Source: Ruminiclostridium sp.
GTDB taxonomy: Bacteria > Bacillota_A > Clostridia > Oscillospirales > Ruminococcaceae
NCBI GenBank assembly: GCA_017550775.1
Contig: JAFZOA010000005.1
Location: forward strand, 1 to 7,352
Length of the DNA stretch: 7,352 bases
Direction: 5' to 3'
Under the pieces are notes generated by a model, which made no database searches, was not told where the DNA came from, and was given only the letters and a program-made list of their open reading frames with translations. Position numbers and translations under genes: made by a program. Below, one piece after another: positions 1 to 5,265 of the stretch; the first letter of the stretch is position 1, and the number at the start of each line of letters is the position of its first letter.

Positions 1-367
1 CCATTGTTATCGTGTCGGTGATGAAGCCGATGAAGAGTATCAGAAGGTTTTCGATCAGTATGTAGTAATACTTTGCCTCAACCTGACCCTTCGCCCCGGT
101 CGGTACGGACATGGCAAACGAGCATGCCGTCTTGCCCTCGTCCGTTCTGAAAAGCTCGCTCGTCGCCATAGCGGGAAGCATCGACCCGAGATAGTACAGT
201 AAAGAGAATATCACCACAGCTTCATTGGCGCCTTCATCCAGAAACGGTTTTCCGCCCTGAAAGAAGCATACGAGCAGTATCACCGCGCAGCACAGCAGCT
301 GTGTTACGAGAGAGAAAAGAAGCGAGGAACGGTTGACATAGAAGTTTTTGTATAATAACCCGGACAT
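1..367 (-). CDS. ABC-2 type transporter permease, second subunit (3' end outside window)
   Basis: Probable membrane subunit of an ABC exporter. The 122 visible codons start at ATG 367-365, preceded by AGGAGG at 381-376 with 8 nt spacing. The ATG shares one base with the stop of the upstream permease (TAATG), so translation is likely coupled. A short basic cytoplasmic N-terminus (residues 1-15) is followed by hydrophobic segments at about 16-36, 50-68 and 101-117. Between them lies a polar stretch, ELFRTDEGKTACSF then MSVPTGAKGQVEAKYYY, that resembles the loop around a conserved Pro and Lys in ABC-2 permeases. The next permease has the same start pattern (GLIYRELYLN there, GLLYKNFYVN here), so the two look like paralogues forming a heterodimer. 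The substrate is unknown. The C-terminal half lies beyond base 1. The family call is from motif memory, not a search. Confidence 0.8.
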   Translation of the reverse strand, partial: MSGLLYKNFYVNRSSLLFSLVTQLLCCAVILLVCFFQGGKPFLDEGANEAVVIFSLLYYLGSMLPAMATSELFRTDEGKTACSFAMSVPTGAKGQVEAKYYYILIENLLILFIGFITDTITM

Positions 368-1167
368 TACTTCTCCCTCCTTTTGTATAGTGCATACATC
401 GCGGCAAAGCCTACACCGAGTATGCCGATGATGATAAGCGGCGTGAACGGGAAAATAGCTTCGCTGAACGCAGTAACGATTTCGAGCATGTCATCATCCG
501 GCTTTCCGTGTCTGCCCATGCCGTTTATGAAAGCCGCCGTCCACACAGGAACCATTATTATGCCGACAAGCGCGAGAATTCCCTTTTCCATGCTGTGGAA
601 TATCATCGTGAATATCTGCGCGAGTACCGTGAATGCTGTGACAGCGGCTATCACCATAATGGATAATGCGTATTCACTGTAGGTCACGGGTTCGTTCTGC
701 ATCGCGCCGACTATGTTCATATAAACTACAGCGAGTAACACCGAAAACGTGATGTAACACGCGCTCATAAGCATTCTCACGAATGCGCGTTTAGCGGGGG
801 TAACGGGCGTGCATCTTGCAAAGCGCTTCCACGAAGCAAGCTCGTCACGCCCCGTTATGTTCGCACCGGAAATGATGAACTGACTGCTCATGAAAATAGG
901 GAACATCTTCATCATAAAAACTATCGACTGGTGTATGTGCGCAATGTTCGCCTCTGCAAGCTCGCGGGCTTCCTCTGTACTGGGGTCGCCGATAACGAGA
1001 TCCAGTATCTTTCCGATGTTGCCATGCTCGAAGCTCAGAAGCACAAGCAGACAGAACACGGTGAATGCCGAGAAGAGTATCGCGCCCGCTCTGAACTCCT
1101 TTTTGTTGAGATAAAGCTCACGGTAGATAAGTCCCCCTAAGCTTCCTCTTTTAAGCTTCTCTCCCAT
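367..1167 (-). CDS. ABC-2 type transporter permease, first subunit
   Basis: Integral membrane subunit, 266 residues, that would pair with the ABC ATPase encoded just upstream. I chose ATG 1167-1165 because it overlaps the ATPase stop as TAATG and has AAGGAG at 1181-1176, 8 nt away. An in-frame GTG at 1176 would add only M(V)VV and lacks this spacing. About six hydrophobic segments are visible, near residues 29-46, 82-101, 132-154, 168-190, 196-214 and 240-259. A long soluble loop (about 47-80) follows the first. The cytoplasmic loop ELASWKRFARCTPVTPAKRAFVR (read in two parts, about 109-131) matches the ABC-2 pattern of a Pro-x-Thr/Ser-x-x-Lys turn before a helix. It is probably half of a heterodimeric channel with the following gene. 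In YtrA-type operons such transporters are linked to antibiotic or envelope stress; the substrate here is not readable. Confidence 0.85.
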   Translation of the reverse strand: MGEKLKRGSLGGLIYRELYLNKKEFRAGAILFSAFTVFCLLVLLSFEHGNIGKILDLVIGDPSTEEARELAEANIAHIHQSIVFMMKMFPIFMSSQFIISGANITGRDELASWKRFARCTPVTPAKRAFVRMLMSACYITFSVLLAVVYMNIVGAMQNEPVTYSEYALSIMVIAAVTAFTVLAQIFTMIFHSMEKGILALVGIIMVPVWTAAFINGMGRHGKPDDDMLEIVTAFSEAIFPFTPLIIIGILGVGFAAMYALYKRREK

Positions 1168-2045
1168 TACGACCACTCCTTCTTTTCGCGGTTGACGTAG
1201 AACAGCATTATCTCTTCAAGCGTGGTCTTTTCTATCGTTGCGCCGGAGTATTTCTTCTCCGCGCCCGCTCTGTCCGCGGTCATGACATCCACGCCGAAAT
1301 CGCTTGTTCTCGCGCTGACAAAGTCCTCCGGAGAGAGCTCCTTATAATCCGCTTTTGTGCATTTGATAAGTGCGTGGGTGTCGAGCACGTCGTCCTTGTA
1401 GCCGGTCAGGAGTATCTTTCCCTTGTCGATGAACGTAACACAGTCGGCTATCTTTTCGAGGTCGCTGGTGATGTGCGAGGACATGAGTATCGACTTGTCG
1501 CCGTTCATAAGATACTCGCGGAACATATCCAGTATCTCGTTTCTCACTACGGGGTCGAGACCTGTGGTCGCCTCGTCCATTATCAGCAGCTCGGCGTTGT
1601 GTGAGAGCGCAGTCGCTATCTGCATCTTCATCTTCATGCCCTTAGAGAACTTCCCGAGCTTCTTCTTCATGGGAAGCGAAAACCTGTCGCACAGCTCAAA
1701 GAACCGCTTCTCGTCCCACGCCCCGTAAAGCCCCGCAAACATCTTAGATAGTGCTGCTCCCGTGAAGCTGTCATGGAAGGGGAGCTCGTCGAACACCACT
1801 GCGATGCGCTCTTTGATGTCGTACTCGTTCTTTATGTGGTCGAGCCCGAGCAGCCTGATCTCTCCGCCGTCGGTCCTTATGATGTTGAGCAGAGCGCGTA
1901 TCGTGGTAGTCTTGCCCGCGCCGTTCTGACCGATAAAGCCCATTATCGAGCCCTTCGGGACATTGAAGCTCACATTGTCGAGCGTGAAGCCGTCGTACTT
2001 CTTTGTAAGCCCCTTGATCTCAATTGCGTTTTCATAGTCATTCAT
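1167..2045 (-). CDS. ABC transporter ATP-binding protein (YtrB/BcrA-like)
   Basis: Cytoplasmic ATPase of 292 residues that would power the two adjacent permeases. Visible motifs are Walker A GQNGAGKT (39-46), signature-like FSKGMKMKMQ (133-142), Walker B LLIMDEATTGLDP (153-165, catalytic E158, D-loop TGLDP) and the switch histidine in SSH (189-191). The Q-loop position reads VVFDELPFHD (83-92), with Asp-Glu where Gln is usual; similar variants occur in ABC-2 drug and lantibiotic exporters. About 100 residues after the switch His form a variable C-terminal region. I chose ATG 2045-2043: it overlaps the GntR stop by 8 bases and has GAGGGTG upstream inside the regulator gene. The alternative start at 2072 would lie deeper in that gene without benefit. 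Assignment to the ATPase family is certain; the export direction is inferred from the ABC-2 partners. Confidence 0.95.
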   Translation of the reverse strand: MNDYENAIEIKGLTKKYDGFTLDNVSFNVPKGSIMGFIGQNGAGKTTTIRALLNIIRTDGGEIRLLGLDHIKNEYDIKERIAVVFDELPFHDSFTGAALSKMFAGLYGAWDEKRFFELCDRFSLPMKKKLGKFSKGMKMKMQIATALSHNAELLIMDEATTGLDPVVRNEILDMFREYLMNGDKSILMSSHITSDLEKIADCVTFIDKGKILLTGYKDDVLDTHALIKCTKADYKELSPEDFVSARTSDFGVDVMTADRAGAEKKYSGATIEKTTLEEIMLFYVNREKKEWS

Positions 2046-2421
2046 TGTCGTCACCCTCATACATGATATCAAGCATTTCTTTCATCTCGTCAACGGTAAG
2101 TCCGCACAGCCTGGCTTTAGCGCAGGCTTTTCCGAGCATCTCCTCAATCTGACGCACTGTTTCCTCGCGCAGAAAGTCGGTATTCTGCTGTTTGACGAAG
2201 CAGCCCTTGCCGGCGTAATTCTCGATGTAGCCGTCGCGTTCGAGCTCCTCGTAAGCGCGTTTTGTGGTTATGACGCTTATGCGGAGCTGTGCTGCGAGAG
2301 TACGCATTGACGGAAGGGCGTCCCCAGCCGAGAGCGTACCGCCGACTATCTGAGCCTTCACCTGTGAGACTATCTGCTGATAGATAGGCTCGTCGGACGA
2401 GTTTTTCAGGATTATATCCAT
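2038..2421 (-). CDS. GntR family transcriptional regulator (YtrA subfamily)
   Basis: Small DNA-binding repressor of 127 residues, likely controlling its own operon. The winged helix-turn-helix spans about residues 10-76: EPIYQQIVSQV opens the first helix, LPSMR (36-40) is the hallmark GntR turn, TLAAQLRISVITTKRAYEEL gives the recognition region, and GYIENYAGKGCFV is the wing. Only about 50 residues follow, predicted as two helices. This is the YtrA-type short dimerisation tail, with no large ligand-binding domain such as FCD or UTRA. ATG 2421-2419 has GGAGGT at 2431-2426. The longer ORF opening at 2526 is wrong, because its first 35 codons cover the promoter and operator region. It heads an operon with an ATPase and two permeases, the usual setting for YtrA regulators that derepress on cell-wall-active compounds; the inducer here is unknown. 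Confidence 0.93.
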   Translation of the reverse strand: MDIILKNSSDEPIYQQIVSQVKAQIVGGTLSAGDALPSMRTLAAQLRISVITTKRAYEELERDGYIENYAGKGCFVKQQNTDFLREETVRQIEEMLGKACAKARLCGLTVDEMKEMLDIMYEGDDNE

Positions 2422-2425
2422 GATT

Positions 2426-2431
2426 ACCTCC
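2426..2431 (-). promoter_or_regulatory. Ribosome binding site of the GntR gene
   Basis: The minus strand reads GGAGGT AATC ATG. This near-perfect Shine-Dalgarno fixes the start at 2421 rather than at the distant upstream in-frame ATG at 2526. Confidence 0.85.
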
Positions 2432-2437
2432 GAATAT

Positions 2438-2463
2438 TGTATATATACATTATACACAGTATA
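2438..2463 (-). promoter_or_regulatory. Candidate autoregulatory operator of the GntR regulator
   Basis: Two inverted repeats sit between the -10 box and the ribosome binding site. TGTATATATACA (2438-2449) is a perfect 12-base palindrome. TATACACAGTATA (2451-2463) has 5-base arms, TATAC and GTATA, around a 3-base centre and overlaps the -10 box. GTATA/TATAC half-sites are the kind of sequence small GntR repressors bind, and the position would block RNA polymerase. Assignment to this regulator is inference. Confidence 0.6.
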
Positions 2464-2480
2464 ACACAGATATACACAGT
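2451..2480 (+). repeat. Three phased 10-bp quasi-repeats in the GntR promoter
   Basis: Read on the plus strand, bases 2451-2460 and 2471-2480 are identical (TATACACAGT). The block between them, ATAACACAGA, keeps the ACACAG core. ACACAG therefore recurs at 2454, 2464 and 2474, exactly 10 bases apart and on one face of the helix. The blocks fill the -10 box and the spacer, so they may form extra binding sites for the regulator. Confidence 0.7.
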
Positions 2481-2486
2481 TGTCAA
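2458..2486 (-). promoter_or_regulatory. Sigma-A promoter of the GntR-ABC operon
   Basis: The minus strand has a -35 box TTGACA (2486-2481), a 17-base spacer and a -10 box TATACT (2463-2458). Transcription should start near 2451, giving a leader of about 30 bases before the GntR start codon. Confidence 0.85.
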
Positions 2487-2523
2487 TAGGATAATAAAAA
2501 AATATTTTCATATAAAACTGTAG

Positions 2524-2555
2524 CAAACAAAAAACTCTCCCCAGACGGGGAGAGT
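2524..2555 (-). terminator. Intrinsic terminator of the prepilin gene
   Basis: A perfect 9-bp stem (ACTCTCCCC at 2534-2542 with GGGGAGAGT at 2547-2555) and a 4-base loop are followed on the minus strand by six T, then GTTTGC. It begins 9 bases after the prepilin stop codon and separates that gene from the GntR promoter downstream. Confidence 0.92.
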
Positions 2556-2563
2556 AACATCTG

Positions 2564-3337
2564 CTATTTCACAAAGTCTATTACAGGGTAAGTTCCTACT
2601 ATGAAACCATCGACATCGACACCGGCGCGTCCTGCCCAGAACCTGTCGTCTGCCGAAGCAGGCCACTCACCGTTCCACGGTGAAAATTCAGCCAACCGCG
2701 GCGGGTCGTCCGTACGGCCGTGTACAAGAATAGGTCTTGCCTGTTTACGTCCTTTTATAAGAGCAGCGGCTTTACCGCTGTAGTTGGTCTGCGGCCATAC
2801 ATAGTTACAGTCCGGTATAAACACAACGCCTCTGCATACACCGTCATTGAAGAACGCCATTATGAAGCCGGTACGGAGATCTTTACAGCAGTCGGAGACC
2901 GAACGGCACAGAGCTAACTGATGATTTGGATTGTTCCTTGTGATCGAATCGTCAAGAACTCCGATCGCGTTGTTTTTCCACCAGTTCTCGTGGTCATTGA
3001 AGGTAAGAGAACCGTTACCGTCGTTTTTTCCTTTGACCTTACATTCAGTTTTTACGAGCCATTGTCCTTTATCGACCATGAAAATGATCTGACAGTTGAT
3101 ATCCCGTCCTCTTTTCATACCGGTGCCTGCAATGCTCATTTCGAGCATGAAGGACTCAATGTTCTTTCGTATTGACGAAGCGGTTGCGTTGGCCGAGGTT
3201 ATCTTTGCACCGACATAGAAGTACATGATTGACGGAATGAGTATCGCGGAAAGTACACCAATAATTGCAATAACGACAATAAGTTCTATGAGCGTAAATG
3301 CTTTTTTTCTTTTTAACTTGTATAAATATTTAAGCAT
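2564..3337 (-). CDS. Prepilin-type N-terminal cleavage/methylation domain protein (type IV pilin-like or pseudopilin)
   Basis: A secreted or surface filament subunit precursor of 257 residues. The N-terminus is a textbook class III prepilin: a short basic leader (residues 1-13, with KLKRKKA), cleavage expected after A13, and mature FTLIELIVVIAIIGVLSAIL with the essential Glu at mature position 5 (E18). The hydrophobic helix continues to about residue 42. Cleavage and N-methylation would be done by a prepilin peptidase, which is not in this window. The remaining 215 residues are polar and unrecognised, with seven Cys (82, 99, 144, 150, 151, 168, 177) and several Trp. I chose ATG 3337-3335, with AGGGGGG at 3352-3346 and 8 nt spacing. 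The GTG at 3346 lies in the ribosome binding site itself. The gene stands alone with its own promoter and terminator. It could be a minor pilin, a pseudopilin or an adhesin; no ATPase or platform gene is nearby to decide. Confidence 0.88.
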   Translation of the reverse strand: MLKYLYKLKRKKAFTLIELIVVIAIIGVLSAILIPSIMYFYVGAKITSANATASSIRKNIESFMLEMSIAGTGMKRGRDINCQIIFMVDKGQWLVKTECKVKGKNDGNGSLTFNDHENWWKNNAIGVLDDSITRNNPNHQLALCRSVSDCCKDLRTGFIMAFFNDGVCRGVVFIPDCNYVWPQTNYSGKAAALIKGRKQARPILVHGRTDDPPRLAEFSPWNGEWPASADDRFWAGRAGVDVDGFIVGTYPVIDFVK

Positions 3338-3345
3338 ATCGCTCA

Positions 3346-3352
3346 CCCCCCT
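3346..3352 (-). promoter_or_regulatory. Ribosome binding site of the prepilin gene
   Basis: AGGGGGG is followed by 8 bases and ATG at 3337. This favours the ATG over the GTG at 3346-3344, whose first base is part of the G run. Confidence 0.7.
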
Positions 3353-3405
3353 TTTTTATTTCTGTTTTACACATTATAATTATTCTTCTATATTTTCTCA
3401 ATTAT

Positions 3406-3434
3406 ATTATAGCCCTTTTTTACATCATTGTCAA
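3406..3434 (-). promoter_or_regulatory. Sigma-A promoter of the prepilin gene
   Basis: The minus strand carries TTGACA (3434-3429), a 17-base spacer and TATAAT (3411-3406), an exact consensus match. The predicted start near 3399 gives an AT-rich leader of about 60 bases. A second TTGACA lies 15 bases further upstream (3449-3444) but has no good -10 box at the right distance. Confidence 0.85.
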
Positions 3435-3603
3435 TATATGTAATGTCAATTCCATATTTTACACAAATTTTATATAATGTATTATAATTTTTTAACATCA
3501 TTTCTTTACAGAATAGCTGTTTCACATTGAAATAAGCATTTTAGGGCTTGCCGGTCATATTATACGGGCAGAAAACACATATTGTTAAAATATACAAAAA
3601 ATA
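3435..3603. other. AT-rich divergent intergenic core, no gene seen
   Basis: This is the middle of the 329-base gap between the divergent prepilin and trpB2 starts. Only the two flanking promoters are clear functional elements of the gap. The core holds a direct repeat of ATTGACA on the minus strand (3434-3428 and 3449-3443 region), several AT-rich runs, and a slightly GC-richer patch around 3541-3570. I find no convincing open reading frame with a ribosome binding site, no RNA gene and no strong hairpin. Confidence 0.5.
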
Positions 3604-3632
3604 TTGACATATCGAATCAAAAGTGCTATAAT
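3604..3632 (+). promoter_or_regulatory. Sigma-A promoter of trpB2
   Basis: TTGACA (3604-3609), a 17-base spacer and TATAAT (3627-3632) match the consensus at every position. TG one base before the -10 box adds an extended -10 element. Transcription would start near 3639, leaving a leader of only about 28 bases, too short for a T-box, riboswitch or trp leader-peptide attenuator. Confidence 0.92.
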
Positions 3633-3641
3633 TGAATAGCA
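3624..3641 (+). promoter_or_regulatory. Inverted repeat across the trpB2 -10 box and start site
   Basis: TGCTAT (3624-3629) and ATAGCA (3636-3641) are perfect 6-base inverted arms around a 6-base centre. The repeat covers the -10 box and the predicted transcription start, a typical place for a repressor operator. No candidate repressor is adjacent, and a chance match is possible in AT-rich DNA. Confidence 0.45.
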
Positions 3642-3666
3642 TATTAAACCGAAAGGACGTAACCCC

Positions 3667-5037
3667 ATGGAAAAAAATATTCCCTACAAAACCTACCTTG
3701 AAGAAAATGAGATGCCGAAACAGTGGTACAATGTCCGCGCCGACATGAAGAACAAGCCCGCACCTCTGCTCAACCCCGGCACTCATCAGCCCATGACCGC
3801 GGAGGAACTGTCCGGTGTGTTCTGTAAGGAGCTTGTAGCTCAGGAGCTCGACAATGACACTCGCTTCATCGACATTCCGCAGGAGATACTCGACTTCTAC
3901 AAGATGTATCGTCCGTCTCCGCTGGTAAGAGCCTACTGTCTCGAAAAAGCCCTTGACACACCCGCAAAGATCTACTACAAGTTTGAGGGTAACAACACCT
4001 CCGGAAGTCACAAGCTCAACAGTGCTATCGCTCAGGCCTACTATGCCAAGAACCAGGGTCTCAAGGGTGTTACCACAGAGACCGGCGCAGGACAGTGGGG
4101 AACCGCTCTCTCCATGGCGTGCGCGTACCTCGGACTCGACTGTAAGGTGTTCATGGTAAAGGTTTCTTATGAGCAGAAGCCCTTCCGCCGCGAAGTAATG
4201 CGCACATACGGCGCATCCGTAACTCCTTCGCCCTCCGAGACCACAGAGATCGGCAAGAAGATACTCGCCGCTCACCCCGGAACGACCGGAAGCCTCGGCT
4301 GCGCTATTTCGGAAGCAGTTGAAGTTGCTACCCATACCGAGGGCTACCGCTATGTTCTCGGCTCTGTACTCAATCAGGTGCTCCTGCACCAGTCGATAAT
4401 CGGTCTCGAAAGCAAGGCGGCGTTCGACAAGATCGGCGAAAAGCCCGACATCATCATCGGCTGCGCCGGCGGCGGCTCCAACCTCGGCGGACTTATTGCT
4501 CCGTTCATGGGTCAGAAGCTCCGCGGAGAAGCAGATTACAGGATCGTTGCTGTCGAGCCGGCAAGCTGTCCGAGCTTCACACGCGGTAAGTACGCATACG
4601 ACTTCTGTGACACCGGTATGGTATGCCCGCTCGCAAAGATGTACACTCTCGGAAGCAACTTCATTCCGTCCGCAAACCACGCAGGAGGTCTGCGCTACCA
4701 CGGTATGAGCAGCACGCTTTCTCAGCTCTACGATGACAAGCTCATGGAAGCTGTGTCCGTTGAGCAGACAGCTGTATTTGAGGCTGCGCAGAAGTTTGCA
4801 CGTATCGAGGGTATCCTTCCCGCCCCGGAGAGCAGCCACGCGATCAGAGTTGCGATAGACGAGGCTCTGAAGTGCAAGGAGACCGGCGAAGCAAAGACAA
4901 TTCTGTTCGGTCTGACCGGCACCGGTTACTTCGATATGGTTGCTTATCAGAAGTACAACGACGGCGAAATGACCGACTATATCCCGACAGACGAAGAGCT
5001 CGAAAAGAGCTTTGCAAGCCTTCCCAAGGTTGACTGA
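3667..5037 (+). CDS. trpB: TrpB2-type tryptophan synthase beta chain (TrpB-like PLP-dependent enzyme)
   Basis: Cytoplasmic PLP enzyme, 456 residues, that would condense indole with serine (or a related donor) to make L-tryptophan. Visible features are the N-terminal WYNVRADM block (20-27) typical of the TrpB2 branch, YRPSPLVRA (81-89), the PLP-binding lysine K116 in SGSHKLNSA, the catalytic glutamate E138 in TETGAGQWG (TrpB1 enzymes usually have GAGQHG), the phosphate-binding loop AGGGSN (267-272) and a C-terminal GLTGTGYFDM block (415-424). The length exceeds the roughly 400 residues of TrpB1 and fits TrpB2. ATG 3667 has AAGGA at 3653-3657. The gene is monocistronic between its own promoter and terminator, and no trpA or other trp gene is seen. 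TrpB2 enzymes couple poorly or not at all to the usual TrpA, so indole salvage is a reasonable inference; a serine deaminase side activity is also known in the wider family. Confidence 0.95.
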   Translation: MEKNIPYKTYLEENEMPKQWYNVRADMKNKPAPLLNPGTHQPMTAEELSGVFCKELVAQELDNDTRFIDIPQEILDFYKMYRPSPLVRAYCLEKALDTPAKIYYKFEGNNTSGSHKLNSAIAQAYYAKNQGLKGVTTETGAGQWGTALSMACAYLGLDCKVFMVKVSYEQKPFRREVMRTYGASVTPSPSETTEIGKKILAAHPGTTGSLGCAISEAVEVATHTEGYRYVLGSVLNQVLLHQSIIGLESKAAFDKIGEKPDIIIGCAGGGSNLGGLIAPFMGQKLRGEADYRIVAVEPASCPSFTRGKYAYDFCDTGMVCPLAKMYTLGSNFIPSANHAGGLRYHGMSSTLSQLYDDKLMEAVSVEQTAVFEAAQKFARIEGILPAPESSHAIRVAIDEALKCKETGEAKTILFGLTGTGYFDMVAYQKYNDGEMTDYIPTDEELEKSFASLPKVD

Positions 5038-5047
5038 ACTGTATAGC

Positions 5048-5088
5048 AAAATGCCCGCGGTTTTACGCCGTGGGCATTTTTGTATTTG
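5048..5088 (+). terminator. Intrinsic terminator of trpB2, possibly bidirectional
   Basis: A 13-bp stem pairs 5048-5060 with 5068-5080 (AAAATGCCC with GGGCATTTT, then G-U, C-G, G-C, G-C) around a 7-base loop, followed by T-rich DNA. It starts 10 bases after the trpB2 stop. Because the stem begins with AAAA, the minus-strand version also ends in TTTT, so it can stop the convergent operon that ends at 5089. Confidence 0.93.
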
Positions 5089-5265
5089 TCATTGTTTTCT
5101 CGCAAGGAAATAATCGTCGTCGCGCGTGTAGTACGGACATGAATTTCTACCCTCGGACATAAGCCTGCAATACTCGTCCTCGTCCATATTCACCGCGCAG
5201 ACGTACCCGCCGTACTCGTCGTCGTACACGTTGTTTGCACAGCTGTCACAGGATATCTCAGCCAT
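5089..5265 (-). CDS. Small cysteine-rich protein, DUF6472-like
   Basis: A 58-residue acidic, probably cytoplasmic protein with no signal peptide or membrane segment. It opens with CDSC (Cys 6 and 9), then has Cys 23 in YVCAVNMDEDEYC, Cys 33, and Cys 43 in NSCPYY. The C6-x2-C9 ... C23 ... C43 spacing suggests a small metal-binding fold, zinc or possibly iron-sulfur; that is inference. It resembles from memory the short clostridial proteins named DUF6472, for which I know no function. The ATG at 5265 overlaps the stop of the upstream FAD oxidoreductase by 8 bases and has GGTGAG 8 nt before it. An in-frame GTG at 5274 would add three residues. The tight coupling suggests it acts with the flavoproteins. 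It ends just before the trpB2 terminator hairpin. Confidence 0.82.
   Translation of the reverse strand: MAEISCDSCANNVYDDEYGGYVCAVNMDEDEYCRLMSEGRNSCPYYTRDDDYFLARKQ

Noticed and set aside
2422..2526. N-terminal extension of the GntR regulator from an ATG at 2526
   Set aside because: The extra 35 codons contain the -35 and -10 boxes and the operator repeats, and the true start has GGAGGT directly upstream.
3428..3449. Second prepilin promoter from the upstream TTGACA at 3449-3444
   Set aside because: At a 17-base spacing the -10 position reads GATGTA, a poor match, whereas the nearer TTGACA has an exact TATAAT.
3633..3666. trp leader peptide, T-box or riboswitch ahead of trpB2
   Set aside because: The predicted leader is about 28 bases, too short for any of these, and has no run of Trp codons or terminator hairpin.
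3541..5049. A 502-codon open frame on the minus strand, antisense to trpB2
   Set aside because: It lies fully opposite a gene with intact family motifs, covers that gene's promoter, has no ribosome binding site that I can see, and its translation is low-complexity with no recognisable domain. It is explained by the codon bias of trpB2.
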